From positions 868,001-932,000 of the forward strand of contig NZ_CP060694.1 in assembly GCF_014352935.1 (NCBI RefSeq): a DNA stretch of 64,000 bases, given 5' to 3'. Under the pieces are notes generated by a model. It saw only the letters and a list, made by a program, of their open reading frames with translations. It ran no database searches and had not been told where the DNA came from. The position numbers and the translations under genes were made by a program. The stretch comes from Aliarcobacter cryaerophilus (GTDB lineage: Bacteria; Campylobacterota; Campylobacteria; Campylobacterales; Arcobacteraceae). Shown piece after piece: positions 1 through 8,099 of this stretch. Within the stretch, counting starts at the first letter, position 1, and every line of letters starts with the position of its first letter.

Positions 1-1
1 A

Positions 2-793
2 GGACTTATTTATAATATATCTAAAGTTCTTTTTGCAAATAATTTAAATATTGACCAAAATGCTGAGTATGTGGATGAAGAGACAAATGAGTTTTTCATG
101 AGAAGTTTAATCAGTGGAAAAGTTATGGAAACTATTTTGCAAAAAGAACTAAAAGAGGTTTTGCCAAATGGTGCAAAAATAACTTTAAATAAAAATACAA
201 AAAAAGATGTTGTTCTTCTTGTTACAAAAGAGAGCCATGTTTTAGGAGATTTACTTATAAGATATAGTTCAAATGAGCTAAATGCAAATATCAAAGCAGT
301 TATTGGAAATCATGAAGATTTAAGAAATTTAGTTGAGAAATTTGACATTCCATTTTTTTGTATAAGTGCTACAAATTTGAGTAGAGATGAGCATGAAAGA
401 GCAGTTTCTCAAAAAATTGATGAATTTAATCCAGAGATTATAGTTTTAGCAAAATATATGAGAATACTATCTTCACAGTTTGTAGAAAAATATGAAGGTA
501 AAGTTTTAAATATTCATCACTCTTTTTTGCCTGCATTTATTGGAGCAAATCCATACAAACAAGCATTTGAAAGAGGTGTTAAAATTATTGGAGCAACTGC
601 GCATTATGTGACAAATGATTTAGATGAAGGTCCAATTATTTTCCAAGATGTTGTAAGAGTTGATCATTCATATAGTTGGGAAGATATGCGAAATGCTGGT
701 AGAAATGTTGAAAAAATTGTACTTTCAAATGCTTTTGAACTACTTTTAAATGACAGAGTATTTATTCATAAAAATAAAACGGTGATTTTATAG
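2..793 (+). CDS. purU: Formyltetrahydrofolate deformylase PurU, 5' end outside the window
   Basis: PurU hydrolyses 10-formyltetrahydrofolate to formate and tetrahydrofolate, which supplies formate for purine synthesis and balances one-carbon pools. The reading frame is open from base 2. The first visible residues (GLIYNISKVLFANNLNI) and the later NEFFMRSLISG look like the N-terminal ACT domain, so the GTG at 71 is an internal valine codon and not the start. The catalytic formyltransferase-like domain follows, with VLAKYMRILS, the active-site segment NIHHSFLPAFIGANPY and the GATAHYVTNDLDEGPII block. Only a short N-terminal piece is missing. It is followed with a 1-bp overlap by trmL. Confidence 0.93.
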   Translation, partial: GLIYNISKVLFANNLNIDQNAEYVDEETNEFFMRSLISGKVMETILQKELKEVLPNGAKITLNKNTKKDVVLLVTKESHVLGDLLIRYSSNELNANIKAVIGNHEDLRNLVEKFDIPFFCISATNLSRDEHERAVSQKIDEFNPEIIVLAKYMRILSSQFVEKYEGKVLNIHHSFLPAFIGANPYKQAFERGVKIIGATAHYVTNDLDEGPIIFQDVVRVDHSYSWEDMRNAGRNVEKIVLSNAFELLLNDRVFIHKNKTVIL

Positions 794-1263
794 TGTTTAA
801 TATAGTACTTCATGAACCAAGAATGCCAGGAAACGTAGGAACGATAGGAAGAACTGCTGTTGCTTTAAAATGTAAACTTCATTTAATAAAACCTTATGGT
901 TTTGGAGATATTACTGAAAAAGAGGTGCGAAGAGCAGGACTTGATTATTGGAAAGATTTAGAACTTTTTGAGTATGAAAATATTGAAGATTTTTGGGCAA
1001 GAAACCCATTTTCTTCTAGACATTTTTTTGCTACAACAAAAACAACTCAACCTTATTTTGAGGCAAAATTTGAATCAGGGGATTATATATATTTTGGAAG
1101 AGAAGATGCAGGATTACCTTCATATATTTTAGATAAAAATAAAGAGAGTTGTATAACAATTCCAATGGCAAAAATTGCAAGAAGTTTAAATCTCTCAAAC
1201 TCTGTATCTATAATTTGTTATGAAGCTTTAAGACAAAACTATATAAATTTTGAGACTATTTAA
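793..1263 (+). CDS. trmL: tRNA (cytidine(34)-2'-O)-methyltransferase TrmL
   Basis: A small SPOUT-class methyltransferase that 2'-O-methylates the wobble nucleotide of certain tRNA-Leu species using S-adenosylmethionine. The 156-residue length is normal for TrmL. Visible SPOUT motifs are LHEPRMPGNVGTIGRTA near the N-terminus, YIYFGREDAGLP in the middle and the knot segment CITIPMAKIARSLNLSNSV near the C-terminus. It starts with GTG, whose G is also the last base of the purU stop codon, and its stop overlaps the brnQ ATG, so the three genes look cotranscribed. The usual TrmL substrates are other tRNA-Leu isoacceptors, so the link to the tRNA-Leu locus further on is probably coincidental. Confidence 0.93.
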   Translation: MFNIVLHEPRMPGNVGTIGRTAVALKCKLHLIKPYGFGDITEKEVRRAGLDYWKDLELFEYENIEDFWARNPFSSRHFFATTKTTQPYFEAKFESGDYIYFGREDAGLPSYILDKNKESCITIPMAKIARSLNLSNSVSIICYEALRQNYINFETI

Positions 1264-2558
1264 TGAAAACATCTAACATAACAAGAGATACTTTAATACT
1301 AGGATTTGCAATTTTTTCTATGTATTTTGGGGCTGGAAATATTATTTTCCCACCATATTTAGGATTAATAAGTTCTAGTGATTGGAAAATATCTTTTTTT
1401 GCATATTTTTTAGCCGATATTGGATTTGCTACATTTGCTATGTTTGCTTTGCTTAAAGTTGGAGGAAATGTAGATAATTTAACTTCTAAATTAGGAACAA
1501 TTAACGGAAAAATACTTATGGCAATAATTATTTTATGTATTGGTCCATTAATTGCACTTCCAAGAACAGGAGCTGTAACTTATGAGATGTTGGTAGTTCC
1601 ATATTTTGGAGCTAGCACTTTTAACTCTTTAATCACATCTATAATTTATTTTGGTTTAATTCTATTTTTTACATTAAGACCAACTTCTATGATTGAAATA
1701 TTGGGAAAGGTATTATCTCCTTTGCTATTTTTATCTTTAATTATTTTAATAATAAAAGGAATTTTCACTCCAATTGGAGAGATATCACAAAACACTACAA
1801 ATGATAGACTGTTTTTTGATGGTCTTCTTTTGGGTTATCAAACTTTAGATATTTTAGCAGCTTTAGCATTTGGAATTATTATTATAAAAATATTAAAAAC
1901 AAAAGGTTATACAAACAAAAAAACAAACTTTAAAATAGTTGGATATGCTTCTTTAATTGCTGCTTTTGGAATAATGCTTGTATATTTTGGTTTGACATAT
2001 TTAGGAGCAACTTCTAGTTTAGTTTATGAAACTAATATTGAAAAAGTAACACTTTTAAATAATATTATATACCAACTTTTTGGAAGCAATGGAGCTATTA
2101 TTTTAGCATTTGTAGTATTTTTAGCTTGTTTTACAACAGGATCTGCACTTGTAAGTGTTACTGCTGAGTATTTCTCAAAAGTAAGCCAAGGAAGGTTTAG
2201 TTATAAAAAATTGGTTATTTTAACTTCACTTTTTGCAGTAGTTGTTACAAATTTTGGCTTAGAAAGTATAATTAATTTTGCAGCACCAATTTTATTTATA
2301 GTATATCCAGCTGCTATTATTTTAGTTATTTTGGCATTTTTTGATAACTATATAGACAATTTAAATATCTACAAATTTTCAAGTTTCGGAGCAATTATAT
2401 ACTCAATTTTTGAACTTATATCAAATAGTTATTTAAAGTTATCATTTATGGAAAATATTCCTTTGGCAAAAGAGGGATTAGGCTGGATTTTACCAGCAAT
2501 CATTTTTGGAATTATTGGGTTTTTAATTAAAAGTAAAAGAGTTCGTTCTAAAGTATAG
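1263..2558 (+). CDS. brnQ: Branched-chain amino acid transporter, BrnQ/LIVCS family
   Basis: An inner-membrane cation symporter for leucine, isoleucine and valine. The 431 residues form about twelve hydrophobic segments. The N-terminal motif FAIFSMYFGAGNIIFPPYLG is the family hallmark, and ALAFGIIIIK and FLACFTTGSALVSV are further conserved stretches. Its ATG overlaps the trmL stop (TAATG). The 3' end overlaps a hairpin that looks like its terminator, and it converges with a small minus-strand gene whose stop lies 11 bases inside brnQ. Confidence 0.9.
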   Translation: MKTSNITRDTLILGFAIFSMYFGAGNIIFPPYLGLISSSDWKISFFAYFLADIGFATFAMFALLKVGGNVDNLTSKLGTINGKILMAIIILCIGPLIALPRTGAVTYEMLVVPYFGASTFNSLITSIIYFGLILFFTLRPTSMIEILGKVLSPLLFLSLIILIIKGIFTPIGEISQNTTNDRLFFDGLLLGYQTLDILAALAFGIIIIKILKTKGYTNKKTNFKIVGYASLIAAFGIMLVYFGLTYLGATSSLVYETNIEKVTLLNNIIYQLFGSNGAIILAFVVFLACFTTGSALVSVTAEYFSKVSQGRFSYKKLVILTSLFAVVVTNFGLESIINFAAPILFIVYPAAIILVILAFFDNYIDNLNIYKFSSFGAIIYSIFELISNSYLKLSFMENIPLAKEGLGWILPAIIFGIIGFLIKSKRVRSKV

Positions 2559-2571
2559 AACGGCTCTTTTT
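2538..2571 (+). terminator. Rho-independent terminator of brnQ
   Basis: The sequence forms a stem of CGTTCT (2544-2549) with AGAACG (2557-2562), extended past a small internal mismatch by AGAG/CTCT. It runs straight into five T (2567-2571). It overlaps the last codons of brnQ and the stop of the convergent small gene. Confidence 0.7.
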
Positions 2572-2781
2572 AAGAACTTTAGAAACAGCATTATACTTTT
2601 TTTCTAGCTCAACTCTTTTTTTAATATTATCTTTATCTATATTTTTTAATTCATCTTTTATTTTACTTTTCTTATTTTCAAGCTCTTCTATTATATTTAG
2701 AAGTTTTTTCTCTTGAGAAACTTTTAGATTATCTTTTTCTAAATATTTTTTTACTTTATCAACAATTTTACTTAGTTTCAT
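2548..2781 (-). CDS. Small charged coiled-coil protein, unknown function
   Basis: About 77 residues, rich in lysine and glutamate and predicted almost entirely helical (KIVDKVKKYLEKDN, then EELENKKSKIKDELKNIDK). There is no signal peptide or membrane segment and I recognise no family. Two in-frame ATGs exist. The upstream one (2787) touches the GGAG sequence, while the one at 2781 has that ribosome-binding site at about 6 bases, so I chose 2781. The gene overlaps the 3' end of the Na/Pi cotransporter gene and is probably translationally coupled to it. Confidence 0.6.
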   Translation of the reverse strand: MKLSKIVDKVKKYLEKDNLKVSQEKKLLNIIEELENKKSKIKDELKNIDKDNIKKRVELEKKYNAVSKVLKKSRSIL

Positions 2782-4528
2782 TTTCATCTCCTATTTGTTT
2801 AACTATACCATCATTTAAGAATAAAATATTAGCAACTTTTACAAGTTTTTTCTGAATAGAGTAACCCGTAGCACTATCGTTCATATATGAAGTTGCCATT
2901 GTTGCTTTTATTTTATCTTCCCTTATAAGTGTATCTAGCTCTTCACTACTTGCTAAATCATTATGTGCTAACTCAGTTTTTATAAGTTCAAATTGAGTTA
3001 ATTGGTCTGAATCATTTTCTAACATAGAAAGAGTATTTATATCTATTAGCATCTCTGCTAACTCTTTTCTTAAAATATTATACTCTTCTTTGATATACTC
3101 ATTTTTACTTTTTAAGTAAAAATTTACATTTTTTTGAATATCTCTTGTATCTCTTAACACCTCTACAAGTAAAACAGCGGCACGTTTTAGTTCATCAACT
3201 TTTTTGTGTTGAAAATCAAACATATTTTCTTGTGCAAAAGATGAAAATTTTACAATTTCACTATAAAGTGCTTTAAGATTTTTTTGATAAATCTCATCAA
3301 TATCTGTATCTATAATAGTCAACTCTTTTGCTAATTGAACTTTTAGTGTCTCTCTTGTAAGTCCTGTTGTGTGTATATTTAAAGCATGTAACATAGCTTT
3401 TTGACAATTTTCATATAGATTTATAATCTCTTTTCTTAAAGCTGCCAAAGAGGCATCAGGATTTGATAAAACAGATTGATTAAGATATTTTGGTTTTGAA
3501 GCAGAAGATACCTTTTTTTGTATCAATTTTTCTGATAATTTTACTAATAAAGATATTGCTGGAGTTAGTAAAATAACTCCAGTTACAGAAAAAATAGTAT
3601 GGAAAAGTGCTAATTTCATACCATAATTATTATCGCTAACTCCTAAAAATGGTGCTATAAAATCTGTTAAATCTATAAATTGATAGATTAAAATAGTTAT
3701 AAATGTTGCTGAAATTAGGTTAAATAAGAAGTGAATAAGAGCTACTCTTTTTCCATTTTCATTTGAAGCAAATGATGCTAAAATTGTTGTAAGTGTTGTA
3801 CCAACATTTGCTCCAATTGCTAGTGCTATTGCATTTACATAAGTAATACTATCTGCATTTAAAGCTGTAATAACTATAGCTAAAGTTGCAGCACTTGATT
3901 GTATAACAACAGTAATTAAAATTCCAATTAAGATATAAACAATAATTCCTAAATATCCTTCCATAGCGTAAGATGCTAAATCAATAGAATTTTTCATAAT
4001 ATCAAAACCATCTTTCATATATGAAATACCAAGGAAAATAAATCCTAAACCTAAAAGAACATTTCCGCTCCCTTTTACTCCATTTGATTTAAAAAATCTT
4101 AAAACAACTCCAAAAACAAGCATAGGAAAAGCATAAGTTGAAATTTTTACATCAACTCCTAAGCTTGAAACTATCCAAGCAGTTGTTGTACTTCCTACGT
4201 TTGAACCAAAAACAATACCAACTGCTTGAACTAGAGTAAGAAGTTCGGCACTTAAAAAAGATACAACAATTAAAGTAATAATTGTTGAACTTTGAACCAC
4301 TGAAGTTGATAAAAATCCAGTTGCAATAGCATAAAGAGTATTGCTAGTAAACTTTTCTAAAAGTTTCTCTAATATACCACCAGATAGTTGTTTAAAACCA
4401 TCTTGCATAAAAAACATACCAATTATAAAAATAGCAATTCCACTTAAAATAACAGTGAAATTTTCATCAGCAATAACTACATACCCTAAAAGTATTAAGA
4501 AAAAAGGAATAGCAGCGCTTTTTAACAA
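2768..4528 (-). CDS. Na+/phosphate cotransporter family protein with PhoU-like C-terminal domain
   Basis: Inner-membrane transporter of the NptA/YjbB type, 586 residues. The N-terminal ~340 residues contain two inverted PNaS repeats, each with the hallmark QSS motif (STSVVQSSTIITL and VVIQSSAATLAI), among about nine membrane segments. The C-terminal ~230 residues are helical and charged like PhoU, the usual regulatory or cytoplasmic partner domain. The start is TTG, supported by AGGAG 7 bases upstream and by the lack of a nearby ATG. A short coiled-coil gene follows in the same transcript. Confidence 0.88.
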   Translation of the reverse strand: MLKSAAIPFFLILLGYVVIADENFTVILSGIAIFIIGMFFMQDGFKQLSGGILEKLLEKFTSNTLYAIATGFLSTSVVQSSTIITLIVVSFLSAELLTLVQAVGIVFGSNVGSTTTAWIVSSLGVDVKISTYAFPMLVFGVVLRFFKSNGVKGSGNVLLGLGFIFLGISYMKDGFDIMKNSIDLASYAMEGYLGIIVYILIGILITVVIQSSAATLAIVITALNADSITYVNAIALAIGANVGTTLTTILASFASNENGKRVALIHFLFNLISATFITILIYQFIDLTDFIAPFLGVSDNNYGMKLALFHTIFSVTGVILLTPAISLLVKLSEKLIQKKVSSASKPKYLNQSVLSNPDASLAALRKEIINLYENCQKAMLHALNIHTTGLTRETLKVQLAKELTIIDTDIDEIYQKNLKALYSEIVKFSSFAQENMFDFQHKKVDELKRAAVLLVEVLRDTRDIQKNVNFYLKSKNEYIKEEYNILRKELAEMLIDINTLSMLENDSDQLTQFELIKTELAHNDLASSEELDTLIREDKIKATMATSYMNDSATGYSIQKKLVKVANILFLNDGIVKQIGDENETK

Positions 4529-4648
4529 ACTAATTCTCCTTGCGAATTTTGTATTTATTGATTGTATCTAAAAGTAAATTAATGTTAATAAGCAAGATTT
4601 AGTTAAAATATTTACTAAAAAAATCTATATTTTGGGAATTATTTAATA

Positions 4649-5020
4649 ATGTATGAGAAATATAAAAAAGAGTTGTCACTAGCAAAAAATAAACTTTTAG
4701 CAATTGATTTCTTTTTAGAAAAAGATAGTGATTATATTGCAACTTTTGGAAATGGAACTACATGGAAAATAGATTTTAATGGTAAATGGTATGATAATTA
4801 TATTTATATTAGTATAAGAAATGAGGCAAGTTCTGAGAATATTTTAGGTCAAAAAGGTGTTCCTATTTGGATGCTAATAAAGATTTTTGGTTTGAACTCA
4901 AAAGATTTAACAACAGAAGATAAACTTGATTTTATAATAGAACATAAAAATAAAATTTTTGATGAAAATTTTAAATATAAAAACATATATGACAATATCA
5001 GAAAAAATATAAAAGGGTAA
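4649..5020 (+). CDS. Uncharacterised 123-residue cytoplasmic protein
   Basis: I do not recognise the family. The protein is soluble, with no signal peptide or membrane segment. It has an alpha-helical N-terminus (YEKYKKELSLAKNKLLAIDF), then a sheet-like part (YIATFGNGTTWKIDFNGKWYDNYIYISIRN) and the segment GQKGVPIWMLIKIFGL. It is the first gene of a tight group (a 4-bp gap to the next gene, then a response regulator and kinase), so it may belong to the same regulatory unit. Confidence 0.65.
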   Translation: MYEKYKKELSLAKNKLLAIDFFLEKDSDYIATFGNGTTWKIDFNGKWYDNYIYISIRNEASSENILGQKGVPIWMLIKIFGLNSKDLTTEDKLDFIIEHKNKIFDENFKYKNIYDNIRKNIKG

Positions 5021-5024
5021 GAGT

Positions 5025-5390
5025 ATGATTGATACTACAATTATTATTATATCAATTTTTGTTTTTTTGTTTATATTGAAAAAATTTAATGTATTAAAGC
5101 AGATAGCTTACGGAGGAAGACTTGAGAGTGATTTTCAAGGTTGTTATATTATAAGTTATCCAAAAAGTGCAGAACTTCACAATAAAGGTCAAGCTTTTGA
5201 TATAGATATTGATGAATTTTTTAGATTAAATCCAAAACTAAAAGGCAAAATTCCTATAGAAAAACGATTAGGAATAAGAGAGAATGATTCCCTTTCTGTT
5301 GAAATGGAGTTAAAAGAGAGAAAAAAAATAGAGAAAAAATATTCAAATATTACAAAACAAAAACCTAAAAAGAGAAAAGAAAATGTATAG
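5025..5390 (+). CDS. Uncharacterised membrane-anchored protein
   Basis: 121 residues with one N-terminal membrane helix (TTIIIISIFVFLFILKKF), then a small folded part and a very basic lysine/arginine-rich tail (ERKKIEKKYSNITKQKPKKR). I recognise no family. Its last codons overlap the start of the downstream response regulator by 8 bases, which suggests coupled translation. The role is unknown. Confidence 0.65.
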   Translation: MIDTTIIIISIFVFLFILKKFNVLKQIAYGGRLESDFQGCYIISYPKSAELHNKGQAFDIDIDEFFRLNPKLKGKIPIEKRLGIRENDSLSVEMELKERKKIEKKYSNITKQKPKKRKENV

Positions 5391-6048
5391 TATTTTACTT
5401 TTAGAAGATGATTTGTTATTTGCCTCTAGTATTGAAGATTTTTTAGTTTGTGAAGGATTTTGTGTAGATATTGCAAAAGATGGTGAAGAGGTATTTGATT
5501 TTACTTTTCATAAAAATTATGATTTATATATTTTTGATATAAATGTTCCAAAAATAGATGGATTAAAGACTCTTGAGAATTTAAGAGGAAGCTCTGATAA
5601 TACACCAACTATTTTTTTAACTTCATATAAAGATAAAGATACATTAAAAGATGCTTTTGTGAAAGGTTGTGATGATTATTTAAAAAAACCAGTTGATTTA
5701 GATGAGTTGATTTTAAGAATAAAAGCTATATTTAAAAGAGAAAATAAAGGTTTTGATAATGTAATTTTAGAAGAAGATTTAATTTATAATAAAAAAGAGA
5801 AAAGATTATATAAAGGTAAAAATGATTTAAAGCTTCCTGTAAAAGTTTTGGAGTTATTGGAACTTTTTATAGAAAATGAGAAAAAAATTATCTCAAAAGA
5901 TATGATAGTTGATAGATTGTGGAGTAAATCTCAAACTCACAGTGATGGCTCAATTAGAGTTTATATAAATAGTTTAAAAAATATTTTTGAAAAAAAACAG
6001 AATGTAATAACAAATATAAAGGGAATAGGGTATAGATTTGAACTTTAA
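5383..6048 (+). CDS. OmpR-family two-component response regulator
   Basis: 221 residues. The receiver domain (about 1-115) has the acidic pair EDD, the phospho-acceptor aspartate in LYIFDINVPKIDGL, the conserved threonine/serine region TIFLTSYKDKD and the lysine in DYLKKPVD. The C-terminal winged helix (about 125-221) ends with SDGSIRVYINSLKNIF and GIGYRFEL, typical of OmpR/PhoB DNA-binding domains. It overlaps the kinase gene by 11 bases. The target genes are not evident from this sequence. Confidence 0.93.
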   Translation: MYSILLLEDDLLFASSIEDFLVCEGFCVDIAKDGEEVFDFTFHKNYDLYIFDINVPKIDGLKTLENLRGSSDNTPTIFLTSYKDKDTLKDAFVKGCDDYLKKPVDLDELILRIKAIFKRENKGFDNVILEEDLIYNKKEKRLYKGKNDLKLPVKVLELLELFIENEKKIISKDMIVDRLWSKSQTHSDGSIRVYINSLKNIFEKKQNVITNIKGIGYRFEL

Positions 6049-6889
6049 AAGAGTATATTTTTATCTTTCAAGTTTTACTTTAGTTTTTTTTACTATTTTA
6101 CTTGTTCTTTTTTTAAACTATTTTTTAATTTTCGAGATGAAAATTATAGAAAACAGTCTGTTTCTTATCCTTTTTTTGACACTTTTTGGCTCTTTATTTT
6201 TTTTATTAATATCTTCAAAAATTTTAAAACCAATCTTTCAAAGTGAAGAAAATATAAAAAATAGTATAAAAAATAGGCTTCATGAATTAAATATTCCAAC
6301 ATCTACAATAAAAATAAATCTTCATCTTCTAAAAAAAGATTTAACTGACTCAAAAAGTTTAATAAGATTAGAGAGAATAGAAAAAGCAAACGATAGTCTA
6401 AGCTATTTGTATAATAATATGGAGTATGAATTAAAAAAAGAGTTTGAAAATATAGATTTAGAAGATTTTTATTTGCTTGATGCGTTAAAGAGCTCTTTAG
6501 ATAAATTTGAAGATATAAAAAAAGATACAATTATTGAACTTTTTGTTCCAAATAATGTAGTTTTACATAGTGATTACAATGGTTTTATAATAGTTTTAGA
6601 TAATCTTATTTCTAATGCTATTAAATATAATTGTAAAGAGAATCCATATATCAAAATATCATTTGAAAATAAGGTATTATCAATTTTTAATAAAGGTGTG
6701 GGAATTGACACGAAAAATATTATGTTAGTTTTTGATAGGTATTTTCAGGAAAATTCACAAAACATAGGATATGGAATAGGACTTGCTGTTGTAAAAGAGT
6801 TTTGTGATAAAAATGGTATAGGAATAAATATCGAAAGCTTTGAAGATGGAAATAGGATAAATCTAAATATGAAGAGTATTTTAAATTAA
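6038..6889 (+). CDS. Small sensor histidine kinase
   Basis: 283 residues, the partner of the regulator just upstream. Two membrane helices lie near the N-terminus (about 5-27 and 35-53) with almost no periplasmic loop between them, so the signal is probably sensed in the membrane or through another protein. The phospho-accepting histidine is in RLHELNIPTSTIKIN. The ATPase part has the N box NLISNAIKYN, a G1 box (NKGVGID) and a G2 box (GYGIGLAVVKEF). HAMP and PAS domains are absent. It converges with the RNase H gene and overlaps it by 9 bases. Confidence 0.88.
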   Translation: MNFKRVYFYLSSFTLVFFTILLVLFLNYFLIFEMKIIENSLFLILFLTLFGSLFFLLISSKILKPIFQSEENIKNSIKNRLHELNIPTSTIKINLHLLKKDLTDSKSLIRLERIEKANDSLSYLYNNMEYELKKEFENIDLEDFYLLDALKSSLDKFEDIKKDTIIELFVPNNVVLHSDYNGFIIVLDNLISNAIKYNCKENPYIKISFENKVLSIFNKGVGIDTKNIMLVFDRYFQENSQNIGYGIGLAVVKEFCDKNGIGINIESFEDGNRINLNMKSILN

Positions 6890-7393
6890 ACTCTCTTTCT
6901 CTTTAAATTCATCTCTTAATGCACTTCTTGAAGCTTTATCAACAAGATTGAAAACATAATCAATATTATCTTTTAGAATGGTTTTTTTGTGACCTTTTAC
7001 TTTAATAATATTAAGATTTAATCTACTCTCTTTTTCAAAAAAATCTTTATATAAATCATGATTTTTTAATAGTTTTCCAGTTCCTGATTGATAGTTATTT
7101 TCTACTAACTTAGATTTTCTATTTTTTAAATTAACTATATTTTGACAATCTGTATAAACTTCAATTAAAATATTTGATAAATCATTTTTCTCTTTTTCTA
7201 TCTCATTTATTGCCCATAGTAAAGATTGAAGTTCTATTCTTGTAGAGCTGGTATTTTCAAATTTTTTTATTTTTATACTTTTATTTAATGATTCTAAGAT
7301 AATATCTTTATCGTTTTTAACTAAAAATGCAGCAAAACCAACTTTTGCTTTTGGATTTACGCTTGAATCTGTAAAAAGTTCTATTTTTTCCAA
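6881..7393 (-). CDS. RNase H-like ribonuclease
   Basis: 170 residues with the RNase HI fold. The carboxylate residues appear in order: aspartate in ELFTDSSVNP, glutamate in STRIELQSLLWAI, aspartate in EVYTDCQNI, a histidine in KVKGHKK and the last aspartate in NLVDKASR. It would degrade the RNA strand of RNA-DNA hybrids. The C-terminal aspartate sits in a DKASR context rather than the common DxLAR. Whether it is the main RnhA of this organism cannot be told from this window. Confidence 0.82.
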   Translation of the reverse strand: MEKIELFTDSSVNPKAKVGFAAFLVKNDKDIILESLNKSIKIKKFENTSSTRIELQSLLWAINEIEKEKNDLSNILIEVYTDCQNIVNLKNRKSKLVENNYQSGTGKLLKNHDLYKDFFEKESRLNLNIIKVKGHKKTILKDNIDYVFNLVDKASRSALRDEFKEKESLI

Positions 7394-7527
7394 TTTTATA
7401 TCTTTATAATTTATTATTTTTAAAGAGACAAGACTAACATATTTTTGCTATTAAAAAGCTCATTGGTTGTTATGTTCATTATGTTAGAATAAACTTTTAA
7501 AATTGTATATAATTAAAAGGTGTTTAT

Positions 7528-7923
7528 GTGGCTATTTTTGCTTTACAATATTTGGCGGGTGGATTTTTAGATGAAGATTTACAACATTTTAATAAAAAAT
7601 TTGATGATTGGTGCGTATCTTTTGATAATTATGAAGATGCTTTAACTCTTGCAAAAACTCTTCCAAACTTTGAAAATATAGATATTGTAGAGATAACTCC
7701 ATTGAGTTATCCAAAATATTTTTTCCCTGAGCTTCAAGGTACTATTTATGCAACAAGACAAATTGAAGATAATATTATTTGTGTAGTAGAACCATTTATT
7801 GGTTCAAGTTTTAGAATTGCAGTATGTAATCTTAAAACAAAAAAAGTAAGATTTCTTAAAACTCATTATAAAACTATACCAAGTATTGAAGTTGCTTTTG
7901 CTAATTTTAAGGAACAATATTAA
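7528..7923 (+). CDS. Conserved-looking hypothetical protein, 131 residues
   Basis: A soluble protein of mixed alpha/beta character and no recognised family (FALQYLAGGFLDED at the start, VVEPFIGSSFRIAVCNLKTKK near the end). It starts with GTG. AAAAGG lies 7 bases upstream of this GTG, whereas the overlapping ATG at 7526 is in a frame that stops almost at once. TATAAT (7508-7513) and TAGAAT (7485-7490) upstream are possible -10 elements. It is the last host gene before the inserted element. Confidence 0.7.
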   Translation: MAIFALQYLAGGFLDEDLQHFNKKFDDWCVSFDNYEDALTLAKTLPNFENIDIVEITPLSYPKYFFPELQGTIYATRQIEDNIICVVEPFIGSSFRIAVCNLKTKKVRFLKTHYKTIPSIEVAFANFKEQY

Positions 7924-7976
7924 ATTTTTTTTTGATAAATTTTATAAAAAATATAAACTTAATTTTAGTTATTTAA

Positions 7977-8031
7977 TGGTGCGGATGGCGAGATTTGAAC
8001 TCGCACACACGTAATGCACTACCACCTCAAG
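7977..8031 (-). pseudogene. 3' half of the host tRNA-Leu(GAG), cut off by the element
   Basis: Read on the minus strand this is the anticodon loop onward: the anticodon region CTTGAGGTG, stem strand GGTAG, a long variable arm, T arm GCGAG-TTCAAAT-CTCGC, acceptor strand CATCCGC and ACCA. The 5' half is missing here and lies at 22050-22088. Joined at the 9-bp core, the two halves give an 85-nt tRNA whose acceptor (GCGGATG/CATCCGC) and anticodon (CTACC/GGTAG) stems pair perfectly. This half has no promoter of its own in tRNA orientation and should be non-functional. Confidence 0.92.
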
Positions 8032-8063
8032 ACGGAGATTTTCCCCATTATATAGTAACTATG

Positions 8064-8096
8064 ACTACTACTGTGCAATATGTGTGCAGTAGTAGT
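8064..8096. repeat. Inverted repeat beside the left attachment site
   Basis: ACTACTACTG (8064-8073) pairs with CAGTAGTAGT (8087-8096) around a 13-nt loop. Two TGTGCA words (8072-8077, 8083-8088) lie in the loop and its edges. It sits between the core and the integrase stop codon. It could be a transcription stop for int or an integrase arm-binding site; there is no clear T run. Confidence 0.55.
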
Positions 8097-8099
8097 ATG

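Noticed and set aside
71-793. GTG at 71 as the start of purU
   Set aside because: The frame stays open to base 2 and the residues before it belong to the ACT domain.
5383-6889. The two-component pairs at 5383 and 45271 as a recent duplication
   Set aside because: They share only family motifs; kinase architecture and neighbours differ.
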